Shown in pieces: positions 44,368 to 54,048 of a DNA stretch of 64,000 bases (position 1 is its first letter; every line of letters starts with the position of its first letter). The stretch lies in contig JAIETL010000009.1 in the NCBI GenBank assembly GCA_019745195.1, positions 1 through 64,000 on the forward strand, in the 5' to 3' direction. A program made the position numbers and the translations under genes. This stretch comes from Beijerinckiaceae bacterium (GTDB taxonomy: Bacteria; Pseudomonadota; Alphaproteobacteria; Rhizobiales; Beijerinckiaceae). Below the pieces are notes generated by a model. The model saw only the letters and a list, made by a program, of their open reading frames with translations. It was not told the DNA's origin and searched no databases.

Positions 44368-45470
44368 GCGGCTTTCGACTGAGAACCGTCACGCTCTGGC
44401 TCTGCCTCGCGTTCGGCGTGCTGGCGCTGCCTGCAGCGCATGCCGCCGCCCCGACGCAAGGGGGCGTATCGCTTCACGGCATGCTGCCGAACAAGGAGGC
44501 ATGGCGCGCCTACAAGTCGCGTTTCGTCACCGAGACCGGCCGGCTGGTCGACACGGCCAACGGCGCTATCAGCCATAGCGAGGGCCAGGGCTACGCCATG
44601 CTACTGGCCGTCGCGGCCGACGACCGCGCCGGTTTCGAGCGGATCTGGGGCTGGACGAGGGCCAATCTGTTCGTGCGCGACGACCAGCTCGCCGCCTGGC
44701 GCTGGGAGCCGGAGAAGCGCCCCGCCGTCGCCGACATGAACAACGCCAGCGACGGCGACCTGCTGATCGCCTGGGCGCTGACGGAAGCCGCCGAGGCCTG
44801 GGGCGATGTCTCGCACAAGGTCGCGGCGCGGCGGATCGCGGTCGAGATCGGGCGCAAGCTGATCCTGCTCAAGACCGCGCATGGCGCGCTGCTGCTGCCG
44901 GGGCTTTCCGGCTTTGCGGCGGAAGACCGGCCGGACGGGCCGGTGCTGAACTTGTCCTACTACGTCTTCCCGGCCTTCGCCCGCCTGCCGCTGGTCGCGC
45001 CCGAATTCGACTGGGCCGGGCTTGGCCGCGCCGGGCTGAAGCTGATCGAGAAGGCGCGCTTCGGACCGGCAAAGCTGCCGAGCGACTGGATCACGCTGAC
45101 AGGCGGCGAGCCGCAGCCGGCGCAGGGCTTTCCGGCGCAGTTCTCCTACAACGCCATCCGCATCCCGCTCTATCTCGCCTGGGCGGGATACGACCAGCCG
45201 CGCCACCATGCGAGCTATCTCGCGGTCTGGACGGGCAAGCCGCGCAAGGGCGTCGCGCTGGTCGAGATCGCGCAGGGTCAGACCGCGACGCTGCTGGAGG
45301 AGCGCGGCTACGAGGCGCTGCCGGCGCTTTCGGCCTGTGCGAGCACGGGCGCAGCGTTCCCGCGCCATCTGCGCGGCGCGCAGGCGGCCGAGCACTATTA
45401 TCCGGCGACGCTGCATCTGCTGGCGCTCACCGCCGCGCGCATGAGGTATCCGTCATGCCTGCAGGATTGA
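44364..45470 (+). CDS. bcsZ: Endo-1,4-beta-glucanase BcsZ (GH8)
   Basis: A 368-residue periplasmic cellulase of GH8 with a signal peptide ending about PAAHAA (residue 24-29). The general acid is E73 in SEGQGYAMLLAV; the conserved NNASDGDLLIAWAL segment carries D130. In the region where GH8 enzymes of the BcsZ group normally have SYDAIR, this protein has SYNAIRIPLYLAW with N263, so the usual catalytic-base Asp is Asn. Cellulose operons use the enzyme to trim or release misfolded glucan. Its start overlaps bcsB, and the next gene starts 16 bases before its stop. Confidence 0.9.
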   Translation: MSGFRLRTVTLWLCLAFGVLALPAAHAAAPTQGGVSLHGMLPNKEAWRAYKSRFVTETGRLVDTANGAISHSEGQGYAMLLAVAADDRAGFERIWGWTRANLFVRDDQLAAWRWEPEKRPAVADMNNASDGDLLIAWALTEAAEAWGDVSHKVAARRIAVEIGRKLILLKTAHGALLLPGLSGFAAEDRPDGPVLNLSYYVFPAFARLPLVAPEFDWAGLGRAGLKLIEKARFGPAKLPSDWITLTGGEPQPAQGFPAQFSYNAIRIPLYLAWAGYDQPRHHASYLAVWTGKPRKGVALVEIAQGQTATLLEERGYEALPALSACASTGAAFPRHLRGAQAAEHYYPATLHLLALTAARMRYPSCLQD

Positions 45471-47257
45471 AGCTCGCCATCCTCGCGGCCGGTCTCGCGC
45501 TGCTCGGCGGAGCGGCCGGCGCGCAAGCCGTGGACGAGACGGCTTTGCGCTTCTACGCCGCCCATGGCCAGCGCGCCCGCGCCGAGGCCGAGGGCAAAAG
45601 GCTGGCCGCGCTGCATCCGGGCTGGAGCGTGCCCGACGACATCTGGACGGCGCGGCCGGGCCAGGCCGGCGAGAAGCCGCTCTGGGCGCTGTTCGCGTCT
45701 GGCGATCTCGACGGGCTCAAGCGCGCCATCGCGACCCGCCAGCGCGCCGAGCCCGGCTGGCGGCCCTCCGACGACCTCGCCCGCAAGCTCGCGCGCAAGG
45801 AGATGCGGATCGCGCTGCTGGGCAAGGCGAAGGCGTCGCAATGGCTCGCCGTCGCCGATCTCGCCGGCGAATTCGGCAAGAGCGGCGATGTCGAGGATGT
45901 CGAGCTGGCCTGGGCCGTGGCGGAAGGTTTCGCCCGCAGCGACCGCCAGCCCGAGGCGTTTGCGCTCTATGCCGCGATCCTGACCCGCCGGAGCGACCCG
46001 AAGGAGCGCAGCGCCACGATCCACAAGGCGATCTCGCTTTTGCCGATGGCCGATGTCGAACTCCTGCTCGCCATGGGCAAGACCGACAGCAACGGCGCGC
46101 CGGAATTCGCTGCGCTCGCTATCGACGTGACACGCGGGCGGATCGCCGCCCTGCTGCATGACGAGCGCCAGACGCCGCTGGAGCCGGCGGAGCTGGCTGC
46201 CTTCGAGGCTTATGCGAAATCGGCCGAGGACGCCGGGCAGGCCGGGCTGGTGGCGTGGCTCGCGCTGAAGCAGAACCGCAACGCCGAGGCGCTCGCCTGG
46301 TTCAAGCTCGCGATCGCGCGCGGCGGCGACGCCATGATCGCGCATGGGCTGGCGCATACGCTGCTGCGGCAGGGCATGCGGCGCGAGGCCGAGGAGGTCG
46401 CCTTCGCCTGGCGCGAGCCGCTGGTCAACAACGCGATCCTGTTCATCGACGTGCTCGAAGGCGAGCTCACGAAGCCGGTTCCGCCCGCGATCGAGCCCGA
46501 GCGGCTTTCGCGCTATGCCCGCGTCACGCTTGAGAGCCGCTCCGGCGAGGGCGCGCAGGCGCTCGGCTGGTACGCCTACAACTCCTGCCAGTTCGAGACC
46601 GCGCTCGACTGGTTCCATCGCGCCTCCGCCTGGCTGCCCAAGGAGGCGACGGTCTACGGCCAGGCGCTCTCGCTGCAGCGGCTGAAGCGCCAGCGCGACT
46701 TCATCGAGCTGGTCAACCGCTATGACGGGCTGTTCCCGAAGGTGGTGGCGCTGATCTTCCGCGACGGGCGCGAGCCGCCGCCCGGCCCGTGCGACCAGCC
46801 CCGCGCCCGGATTGCCGAGGATACGGCTCGGCCGGCGACGCTCGCCGCCATCCGCGTGCCTCAGCCCGGTTCGGCGCTGGCGCAGGAGCCGCATGCGGCG
46901 GTCAAGCGCGGCGATTTCCCGATCGCGGTTTCGCCCGAGAACCCGCTGCGCTTCCCCGACGCGGCGCGCGGCGCGACCGAGGGCTTCCGGCCGCGCGGCG
47001 GCGAGGCGCGCCCGCTGGTGGCGCGGCGCGTCGGCGGCGTCACCGCCATGCCCTATGAGGCGCTCGGCTTCACGCTGCTGCCGGGCTGGAACGGAGCCGC
47101 AGAGCCGGCCGGCATTTCCGCCAGCGAGCAGCGGCCCGCGCGCGGCACGCTCTGGGCGGCGAGCCCTGTCCAGAACGATGCGCCGGCGCGACAGCCCGCG
47201 CCTTCCGACCCCTCTTCCGGCCAGGGCGAATCCGCCGCCCTGCGCTTCCGGCGCTGA
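45455..47257 (+). CDS. TPR-rich periplasmic protein of the cellulose locus
   Basis: A 600-residue protein with a signal peptide (LAILAAGLALLGGAAGAQA). The mature part is helical with degenerate TPR-like repeats (e.g. AWAVAEGFARSDRQPEAFALYAAI split over 150-175, GLVAWLALKQNRNAEALAWF, LGWYAYNSCQFETALDWFHRAS). The last ~130 residues are Pro/Ala/Arg-rich and probably unstructured. It overlaps bcsZ by 16 bases. In enterobacteria the TPR part is fused to the BcsC barrel; here no barrel follows. I infer it supplies the BcsC-like TPR scaffold in the periplasm. No named family was recognised with certainty. Confidence 0.72.
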   Translation: MPAGLKLAILAAGLALLGGAAGAQAVDETALRFYAAHGQRARAEAEGKRLAALHPGWSVPDDIWTARPGQAGEKPLWALFASGDLDGLKRAIATRQRAEPGWRPSDDLARKLARKEMRIALLGKAKASQWLAVADLAGEFGKSGDVEDVELAWAVAEGFARSDRQPEAFALYAAILTRRSDPKERSATIHKAISLLPMADVELLLAMGKTDSNGAPEFAALAIDVTRGRIAALLHDERQTPLEPAELAAFEAYAKSAEDAGQAGLVAWLALKQNRNAEALAWFKLAIARGGDAMIAHGLAHTLLRQGMRREAEEVAFAWREPLVNNAILFIDVLEGELTKPVPPAIEPERLSRYARVTLESRSGEGAQALGWYAYNSCQFETALDWFHRASAWLPKEATVYGQALSLQRLKRQRDFIELVNRYDGLFPKVVALIFRDGREPPPGPCDQPRARIAEDTARPATLAAIRVPQPGSALAQEPHAAVKRGDFPIAVSPENPLRFPDAARGATEGFRPRGGEARPLVARRVGGVTAMPYEALGFTLLPGWNGAAEPAGISASEQRPARGTLWAASPVQNDAPARQPAPSDPSSGQGESAALRFRR

Positions 47258-47262
47258 ACCGG

Positions 47263-48240
47263 ATGATGACCATGAGACAGACCATCCGCGTTCGCTCGAT
47301 CCCGCTGCGACCCGTCGCGGCCGCCGTGCTGATGCTGGCCGCCGCCGGCTGCACCGCGCGAGACGAGGCGCGCAGCACGCGCTCGCTAGAGGCCTTCGCC
47401 TCGTCTTCGGCCGCCGCACCTGCCTTCGAAGCCATGCCGGCCTCGGCGACATCGCTCCCGGTTTCCGCCGCGCTCCTGCGCCTGCCGCCGGGCACGGAGG
47501 CTGCCGTCTCAGTCGGCGAACGCCGCGAGGACGGGCGGCGCGTGCAGGAGATCGCGCTGGCGCGGCGCGAGGGGGGCGAGCGGAACCGACTGCTCCTGAC
47601 GCTGCATGCCGGCAGGACCGCCGCCGCCGAGCGGCCGAGCGAGGCCGGGATCAGGGCGGAGCTCGCCGAGGTCTTCCCGGGCGACCAGCCCCGCGTGCTG
47701 ACGCAGCCGCGCCACAACGGCTTTGGGCCCTATGGGCTGGCGCTCGTCGCCGGCCCCGGCGCGCGCCGCTGCGTCTATGCCTGGCAGTGGCTCGACGGGG
47801 CGGATGCGCGCGTGCGCAGCCGGCTCGGCGGGGATGCCTCCTGGCGCGGCCTGATCTGCCGCGACGACGCCACGCTCGACCAGATCGCGGGCGGCTTCGA
47901 CAGGCTCGACATCGGCAGCGCCAGCCGGGGCGAGTCAAAGCCCGCGCCAGTGCGCCGCGCGGCGACGGCCCATGTGGCGGCGAGGCCCGTCGCGCAGGTT
48001 CCGATCGTCACGCCGGAGCGCCACCAGCCTGCTCCGCAGGCGGCCTTTGGCGGCGGGCGCTATCTCGCACCCGTCACCGCACTGCCGCCCGGCGCGGCGC
48101 AGGCGGCCGGACAGGCAGCGCCCGCGCTCGATGCCAGCCTGCCCGCCGAGGCCTATCGCGGCCCGACGACACGATCTGCGGCGGGCGGCCCGGTGCGGGT
48201 CATCGCGCTGCATGGCCGCACGCCTGCACCGACCGACTGA
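47263..48240 (+). CDS. bcsN: Cellulose biosynthesis protein BcsN-like lipoprotein
   Basis: A 325-residue lipoprotein: basic N-terminus, hydrophobic region and lipobox LAAAGC, so it is probably lipidated and may reach the outer membrane. The central region (residues 60-210) has a conserved look with FGPYGLALVAGPGARRCVYAWQW and a second Cys in WRGLICRDDA, which matches the BcsN family found with rhizobial cellulose genes. The C-terminal third is Pro/Ala-rich and likely disordered. It follows the TPR gene by 5 bases. Role unknown beyond linkage to cellulose synthesis. Confidence 0.7.
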   Translation: MMTMRQTIRVRSIPLRPVAAAVLMLAAAGCTARDEARSTRSLEAFASSSAAAPAFEAMPASATSLPVSAALLRLPPGTEAAVSVGERREDGRRVQEIALARREGGERNRLLLTLHAGRTAAAERPSEAGIRAELAEVFPGDQPRVLTQPRHNGFGPYGLALVAGPGARRCVYAWQWLDGADARVRSRLGGDASWRGLICRDDATLDQIAGGFDRLDIGSASRGESKPAPVRRAATAHVAARPVAQVPIVTPERHQPAPQAAFGGGRYLAPVTALPPGAAQAAGQAAPALDASLPAEAYRGPTTRSAAGGPVRVIALHGRTPAPTD

Positions 48241-48289
48241 GACCTTAGCCGCTTTCGCCCGTTTGCCCGCCACTCCGAGAGGTCAGCCC

Positions 48290-50593
48290 ATGTCGCGCCG
48301 CATCCTTCTCATCGAAGACGATCCGATCTCTCAGGACATCATCCGCTCGCTGCTCACCGGCCAGGGGCATGAGGTCGATGTCGTCACCGACGGTTTCAGC
48401 GCGCTCGATCGCGCGCGCCGGACCCGCTACGACGCAGCCCTGATCGACTACCACCTGCCCGAGATGGACGGCTACACGCTCGGCCGGCTGCTCTGCGAGC
48501 AGCATCCGAGCGAGGGCGCGACGCCGGTGCTGATCGGCCTCACCGCCGACCGCAACGGGCTGGCGGCGCGGCGCGGCTCCGACGCAGTGTTCAGGGCGAT
48601 CCTGCCCAAGCCGATCAAGCCGGCGGAGCTGTTCGAGACGCTCGAGCGGCTCTGCGCCGGCGCGCAGGCCGGCGGCTCGGGCGCGACCGGTGCCGCCCCG
48701 CGCGAGGCGACGCTGTCGCTCTGGCGCAATCACGGCCTGGGCTTGCACCCGCGCGCCTGCATCTGCCCGGCTCCGACGCCGGAGCAGGCGACGGCGCTGG
48801 CCCTGTGCTTCGAGCTGGTCGAGCCGGCGCAGGCCGAGCTCGTGCTGCTGCTCGAGCGCCACGGCATCAACGAGGCGATCCGGATTTCGCGACGCGATCC
48901 CGATCGCAAGCGGCCGGTGATCGGGCTCTCCGACGACCATGCCGATATCTGCGACGGGCTGTTCAAGGTCGCCGAGCCGCAAAGCTGGCGCAAGGTCGCG
49001 ACGCTGCTCGGCGCAGGGCCGGGCCGGGTCGCCGCGCCGGCGCCGGCCGAGGCGAGCGTGATCGTGCTGACGCCGCCCGCAGCCAAGGCCGAAGCGCCAT
49101 CAGCGCCGGCTGCCGAACCCGCCCCACAGGTGGAGCCCGTCGCCAGGACCGCGCCGGCCGGCGCGCCCGGCCCCGCGCTGCGGCCGATCCTGCTCGACGG
49201 CGTCGCGACGCCGCTTTCGACGCTGCGCTCCGCGATCGAGAGCCATCTGCGCCGTCCGCCGGCCGAGGCGAGCGGGGCGCACGACCTGCTGACCCGCGCG
49301 CTGGCCTCCCTCTCGGAGGTGCTGCTGGTCACCGAGACCGTGGTCGACTTTCTGAAGGAGCCAGCGCCGCAGGACGCCAGCCTGACCGGGTTCGACCCGG
49401 CCGAGCTGGTCGAGAACGCCGTCACCATGATCCGCGATGTCGCGCCCGCAGGCGCGCCGCGCCTCGCCTGGCGCATCGACGCCTCCGTGCCCGGCCATGT
49501 CCGCGGCGACGCCCACCGCCTCAGCCAGATCCTGCTGACCATGCTCGACGATGCGGCGCATCTGGGACCGGGCGCGGCGACGCTGCATGTCGGCTTCGCC
49601 GATGGCGACGACCCGGCGCTCGGCTTCAGGCTGGCGTATTTGCCCGATGCGACGGCGGAAACCGGCGCAGGGTCGCAGCGCGACGCCGGCGTGATCGCGC
49701 AGTTGCGGACGATCCGCTCGGCGACGCTGCGGCGGCTGATCGCGCTCGTCGGCGGCGATGTCGCGCCCCAGGAGCGGGCGAGCGGCCCGCTGACCGGCTT
49801 CACCCTGCCGGCGACGCGCGAGGCCGCGCCGGCCAGGACGTCGCCGGCCAGGATGTCGCCGGGCGTTCCCGGCGGCGGGCAAGTCGCCACGGGCGCGCGC
49901 GTGCTGCTGGTCGATGACGGCGCGGTCGGCGGTGAGATGCTGACCCTGCTGCTGGCTCAGGCAGGCCACAATGTCTGCCGCGCGCCCGATATCGAAGCGG
50001 CGAGCTTCGTCGCGACCGGCTCACGGCAGGACGTCGCGCTGGTCGATGTCTCCGCGACGCCGGCGGCGCGGGAGACGGCGCTGACCGCCCTGCGGGGCTT
50101 GCGCCAGGCGCATGCGGCGATGCCGCTGATCGTGATCGCGTCGGGCCTCTCCGACCAGGACCACGCCGGTTTCGCGGCGCTGGGACAAACGACGCTGCTC
50201 GCCAAGCCGTTCTCACCCGAGACGCTGGCCGGAGCGATCGCCGACGCCCTGCGCGAGCCGGCGCGACCGGACGCGCCCACGCCAGCCCCGGCCGAGCCGG
50301 CGCTCGACCATGCCGTGCATGACGCGCTCGTCGCGGCGCTGGGTCAGGCCTCGGTCGAGCGGCTGACGCGACAATTGCTCGGCGAGATCGCCACGCTCGC
50401 CGAGGCCGAGGGGTTCGACGCACAGCGCGCCGGCCGCATCGCCGAGCTCGCCAGTTGCGCCGGCATGCTCGGCCTCGCGGACCTCAACCGCGCCTGCGCG
50501 GCGACCGGGCGCGAGCCTGCCGCCTGCGCTGCGGTCAGGACGGCCCTGACGCGGGCGCAAGCCGCCGTCGCTGCCCTGCGCATGGCGGCCTGA
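48290..50593 (+). CDS. Multi-domain REC / degenerate kinase-like / REC / HPt-like signalling protein
   Basis: A 767-residue cytoplasmic protein. The first REC domain is complete (ED at 9-11, D53 in LIDYHLPEMDG, K107 in LPKPIKP). The middle (residues 370-520) looks like a histidine kinase core that has lost its chemistry: no SHEIRTP box and DAHRLSQILLTMLDDAAHLG where an N-box with Asn is expected. A second REC domain (about 540-660) keeps an Asp (VDVSAT) and a Lys (LAKPFSP). The C-terminal HPt-like bundle has AELASCAGMLG where the phospho-His should be; Ala718 replaces it. GAGGT precedes ATG 48290. It sits between bcsN and the hybrid kinase, so a role as modulator of that kinase is likely but inferred. 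Confidence 0.78.
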   Translation: MSRRILLIEDDPISQDIIRSLLTGQGHEVDVVTDGFSALDRARRTRYDAALIDYHLPEMDGYTLGRLLCEQHPSEGATPVLIGLTADRNGLAARRGSDAVFRAILPKPIKPAELFETLERLCAGAQAGGSGATGAAPREATLSLWRNHGLGLHPRACICPAPTPEQATALALCFELVEPAQAELVLLLERHGINEAIRISRRDPDRKRPVIGLSDDHADICDGLFKVAEPQSWRKVATLLGAGPGRVAAPAPAEASVIVLTPPAAKAEAPSAPAAEPAPQVEPVARTAPAGAPGPALRPILLDGVATPLSTLRSAIESHLRRPPAEASGAHDLLTRALASLSEVLLVTETVVDFLKEPAPQDASLTGFDPAELVENAVTMIRDVAPAGAPRLAWRIDASVPGHVRGDAHRLSQILLTMLDDAAHLGPGAATLHVGFADGDDPALGFRLAYLPDATAETGAGSQRDAGVIAQLRTIRSATLRRLIALVGGDVAPQERASGPLTGFTLPATREAAPARTSPARMSPGVPGGGQVATGARVLLVDDGAVGGEMLTLLLAQAGHNVCRAPDIEAASFVATGSRQDVALVDVSATPAARETALTALRGLRQAHAAMPLIVIASGLSDQDHAGFAALGQTTLLAKPFSPETLAGAIADALREPARPDAPTPAPAEPALDHAVHDALVAALGQASVERLTRQLLGEIATLAEAEGFDAQRAGRIAELASCAGMLGLADLNRACAATGREPAACAAVRTALTRAQAAVAALRMAA

Positions 50594-50713
50594 CCTGACC
50601 TGGATTGACGCTTCGTTAACTACGCATGTGCTTGGATTTGCGGGGCTTTGCGTTTGCGAGGCCGACCGCCGCACCAGTTCCGGACTGCGGCGGAGAGCGG
50701 AGCTGACAGGCGC

Positions 50714-53700
50714 ATGACGACAGGATCGTGGCAGCTAAGGTCGCGGCGCATCACCGCGCCGGCGATCCTCCTCGGCGTGCTGACGGCCGCGAGCCTGCTG
50801 ATCGCGACCACAGGCTGGTTTCTTTGGCACTCTGGCCAGCGGGCGCTGCGCGACGCCGGAGCCAACACCGAGAACCTCGTCGCGGTGCTCGACCGGCATG
50901 CGGCGCGGATGATCGACTCCATCCAGATCGTGATGACGACGGCCGGGCAGCAGCTCGGCCCCGATCCCTCGGACACGTCGCGACGCAGCTTCCTCGACGC
51001 CTGGCTCGCCGATGTGGCGCGCAGCCTGCCGCATCTGCACTCCGTCGCGCTGATCGACCGGCGCAGCGGCGCGATCCTCTACGACTTCGTGCGGTCGCGG
51101 GAGGCCGGCGCCGGCCCGCTGGCGACGCTGGCCGAGGCCGCGCGAGCCGACACGACAGAGGGCTTGCGCACGGGAAAGGCGGTTCTCGACGAGCCGTCGG
51201 GGCGCTGGCTGCTGCCGCTGAGCCGGATCGTTCCGCCGAGACAGGGCATCGACGACACGATCATCGTGGCGAACCTGTCGCTGGCCTATCTCCAGCAAGT
51301 CTACGATTCGCTCAGCATCGGCGCCAACGGCACGGTCGTGCTGTTTCGCGACGATGGCACGATCCTGGCGCGACGGCCCTATGACGCCGCCAAGGTCGGC
51401 CAGAACATCGCGACGGGGCCGCTGTTTCGCGATCATCTCCCGCATCGGCCGACCGGCACCTTCCAGGCGCGCTCCGCGATCGACGGCATCGACCGCATCA
51501 TCAGCTATCGCCGTCTCGAGACGACCGCGCTGGTCGCCGTGGTCTCGCAGTCGCAGGCGGAGGTGCTGGCGCGCTGGACGCAGGAGCTCTCCAGCGACTT
51601 TCTGGTCGCGGGCCTTTGCGCCATGTCGCTGCTCGGGCTCGGCCTGATGCTGATCCGCATGCTGCGCCAGCGCGACCGCGCCGACGCCCATCTGCGCACG
51701 ACGCTTCAGCACATGCAGCAGGGCCTGCTGATGGTCGGCCCCGACCAGCGCACCGAACTCTACAATGCGAAGGCGCTTGAACTGCTCGACCTGCCCGAGG
51801 CGCTGATGGCCAGCCGCCCGCTGCCGGGCGAGGTCTTCGCCTGGCAGGACAGCCAGGGCGAGTTCGACGAACTGACACCCGAGATGCGCGACCGAATCGT
51901 CCGGGCTGCGCTGGCACAGACCCCGGGCTGCTACCAACGGGCACGGCGCAACGGCACGGTGCTCGAGATCAGGACCACGCCTCTGCCCAATGGCGGGGCG
52001 GTGCGGACCTATACCGACGTCACCGAGCAGCGCCGGGCGATCGACGAGATGAACGCCAGCGTCGCCTTCGCCAATACGCTCGTGAATTCGAGCCCGGACT
52101 GCATCCAGCTGCTCGATCTCGACGGCCATATCACCTTCATCAGCGATCTCGGCCAGGAGCTGTTCGAGATCGAGGATTTCGAGAGCGTGCGCGGCCGACA
52201 CTTCTCGCTGCTCTTTCCCGAAGAGCACCGCACCCGCGTCGATCTCGCCCTGCGCCGGGTTCGCGGCGGCCAGACCGACCGCTTCATCCGGATGTGCCCG
52301 ACGCTCGGCGGGGTCGCGCGCTGGTGGGAGTTCATCATCACGCCGGTCCACGAGATCGGCCGCGAAAGCGAACGGCTCTTCGTCGTCGCGCGCGACATCT
52401 CGGAGCGGCAGGCCCATGCCGACGAGCTGAGCCGGGCCAAGGAGGCGGCCGAGCGGGCGAGCCAGGCCAAGACGCAGTTCCTCGCCTCGATGAGCCACGA
52501 GATCCGCACGCCGCTGAACGCGATCCTCGGCTTCGCCGCGCTGGCGCGGGCGCGTCAGGGACGCGACCCCGAGCTAAGCCGCCAGATCGGGCTGATCGAA
52601 AAAGCCGGCGCCTCGCTGCTGACGATCCTCAACGACGTGCTCGACCTCGCCAAGATCGAGGCTGGAAAGGTCGAGCTCGAACTGCTGCCGCTCGATTTCG
52701 CGGAGCTGGCCGATGATTGCGTCGCGCTGACGCGCGGGCTCGCCGACCAGAAGGGCTTGCGGCTCGACTGCGTCTTCGCCGCCGATTTCCCCGCCCGCAT
52801 CGTCGCCGACGAGGCGCGGGTGCGTCAGGTGCTGCTGAACCTGCTCAACAACGCGGTCAAGTTCACGCCTTCAGGGACTGTGACGCTCTCGGTCGCGCGC
52901 TCGGCCGACGGGACGCGGATGGGCGTCTGCGTCAGCGACACCGGCATCGGCATCTCGCAGGAGCGGATCGCGCATCTGTTCCAGGACTTCGTGCAGGTCG
53001 ATGGTTCGATCAGCCGGCATTACGGCGGCACCGGGCTCGGGCTCTCGATCTCGCGGCGGCTGGTCGAACTGATGGGCGGATCGATCGGCGTCGAGAGCGT
53101 CGTCGGCGAGGGCTCGCGCTTTCATTTCGACCTGCCGCTGGTCGAGGCCAGGGAGGATGAAGGCTGCAAGCGCCGCGACGAGGCCGTGCCGGCCGCCGCC
53201 ATCGTCCCGCGCAGCATTCTGCTCGTCGACGATCTCAGCATCAATCTGGAGATCGTCAGCGAGATGCTGCTCTCGGCCGGCCACAGGGTCGACCTCGCCG
53301 ATAGCGGTCCCCAGGCGATCACGCTTTTTCGCGAGCGCCGGCACGAGATGATCCTGATGGACGTCCAGATGCCCGACATGGACGGGCTGGAGACGACGCG
53401 GCGTATCCGCGACATCGACGAGCCGGCGCGGCTCACGCCGATCGTGGCGCTGACCGCCAATGTCTTCTCGCAGCAGGTCGAAAGCTATCGCGAGGCGGGC
53501 ATGAACGACCATCTCGGCAAGCCCTTCGGCCGCGACGCGCTGCTGGCCATGGTCGAGCGCTGGTCCGACCCGGAGAAACGACCGGCCGCCCCGCCGCCGG
53601 CCGACCCTGCGCCGGCCGCGCTCGACCGGGCCTGCCTCGACGAACTGACGCAACTGCTTGGCCCCGCCAAAGTGCGCGAACTGCTGCGGCGCTTCCGCAC

Positions 53701-53950
53701 CGAACTGCCCGACCGGCTGCGCTCGGCCGCATCGCCGGCGCTGCGCGCCGACGCCCATGCCATGATCTCGACCGCCGGCCTGCTCGGCTTCGCCCGGCTT
53801 TCGGCCGCCGCGCGCGCGCTCGAACAGGCGGTCGACACGGGCGGCGACGTCGCGCCGCCTTTGACCAGCCTGCTCGCCGCCCGCAAGGCCGCGATCGCGA
53901 CGCTCGACGATCTGCTCGCCTCCGCCGACGATGCGAGCCTCGCCGCCTGA
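50714..53950 (+). CDS. Hybrid sensor histidine kinase with PAS, REC and HPt domains
   Basis: A 1078-residue membrane kinase. TM1 (about 15-37) and TM2 (about 300-320) bracket a periplasmic dCache/PDC-like sensor. Two PAS-like segments follow (about 340-570), then HisKA with H595 in SMSHEIRTPLN, an ATPase domain with LLNLLNNAVKF, DTGIGIS and GGTGLGLSI, a REC domain with D883 (LMDVQMPDMDG) and an HPt domain with H1015 (DAHAMISTAGLLG). Every phosphorelay residue appears intact. The arrangement resembles ArcB/BarA-type kinases ending in HPt, which need a separate response regulator; the NarL-type gene at 37602-38258 is the nearest with an output domain. Located immediately after the degenerate REC protein. 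Confidence 0.9.
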   Translation: MTTGSWQLRSRRITAPAILLGVLTAASLLIATTGWFLWHSGQRALRDAGANTENLVAVLDRHAARMIDSIQIVMTTAGQQLGPDPSDTSRRSFLDAWLADVARSLPHLHSVALIDRRSGAILYDFVRSREAGAGPLATLAEAARADTTEGLRTGKAVLDEPSGRWLLPLSRIVPPRQGIDDTIIVANLSLAYLQQVYDSLSIGANGTVVLFRDDGTILARRPYDAAKVGQNIATGPLFRDHLPHRPTGTFQARSAIDGIDRIISYRRLETTALVAVVSQSQAEVLARWTQELSSDFLVAGLCAMSLLGLGLMLIRMLRQRDRADAHLRTTLQHMQQGLLMVGPDQRTELYNAKALELLDLPEALMASRPLPGEVFAWQDSQGEFDELTPEMRDRIVRAALAQTPGCYQRARRNGTVLEIRTTPLPNGGAVRTYTDVTEQRRAIDEMNASVAFANTLVNSSPDCIQLLDLDGHITFISDLGQELFEIEDFESVRGRHFSLLFPEEHRTRVDLALRRVRGGQTDRFIRMCPTLGGVARWWEFIITPVHEIGRESERLFVVARDISERQAHADELSRAKEAAERASQAKTQFLASMSHEIRTPLNAILGFAALARARQGRDPELSRQIGLIEKAGASLLTILNDVLDLAKIEAGKVELELLPLDFAELADDCVALTRGLADQKGLRLDCVFAADFPARIVADEARVRQVLLNLLNNAVKFTPSGTVTLSVARSADGTRMGVCVSDTGIGISQERIAHLFQDFVQVDGSISRHYGGTGLGLSISRRLVELMGGSIGVESVVGEGSRFHFDLPLVEAREDEGCKRRDEAVPAAAIVPRSILLVDDLSINLEIVSEMLLSAGHRVDLADSGPQAITLFRERRHEMILMDVQMPDMDGLETTRRIRDIDEPARLTPIVALTANVFSQQVESYREAGMNDHLGKPFGRDALLAMVERWSDPEKRPAAPPPADPAPAALDRACLDELTQLLGPAKVRELLRRFRTELPDRLRSAASPALRADAHAMISTAGLLGFARLSAAARALEQAVDTGGDVAPPLTSLLAARKAAIATLDDLLASADDASLAA

Positions 53951-54048
53951 GGCCATCGGCGGCGCCGGCGCGTCGAAACGCCCTTGCCACTGCCCATTTT
54001 TCAGGCTCAATCCCCAGCGGCACCGCGCTGCACGATTGACGCACGCGT

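Noticed and set aside
46812-48248. 478-codon plus-strand frame across the TPR gene end and bcsN
   Set aside because: Arg/Ala-rich out-of-frame product; the lipoprotein with LAAAGC lipobox in the other frame is the real gene.
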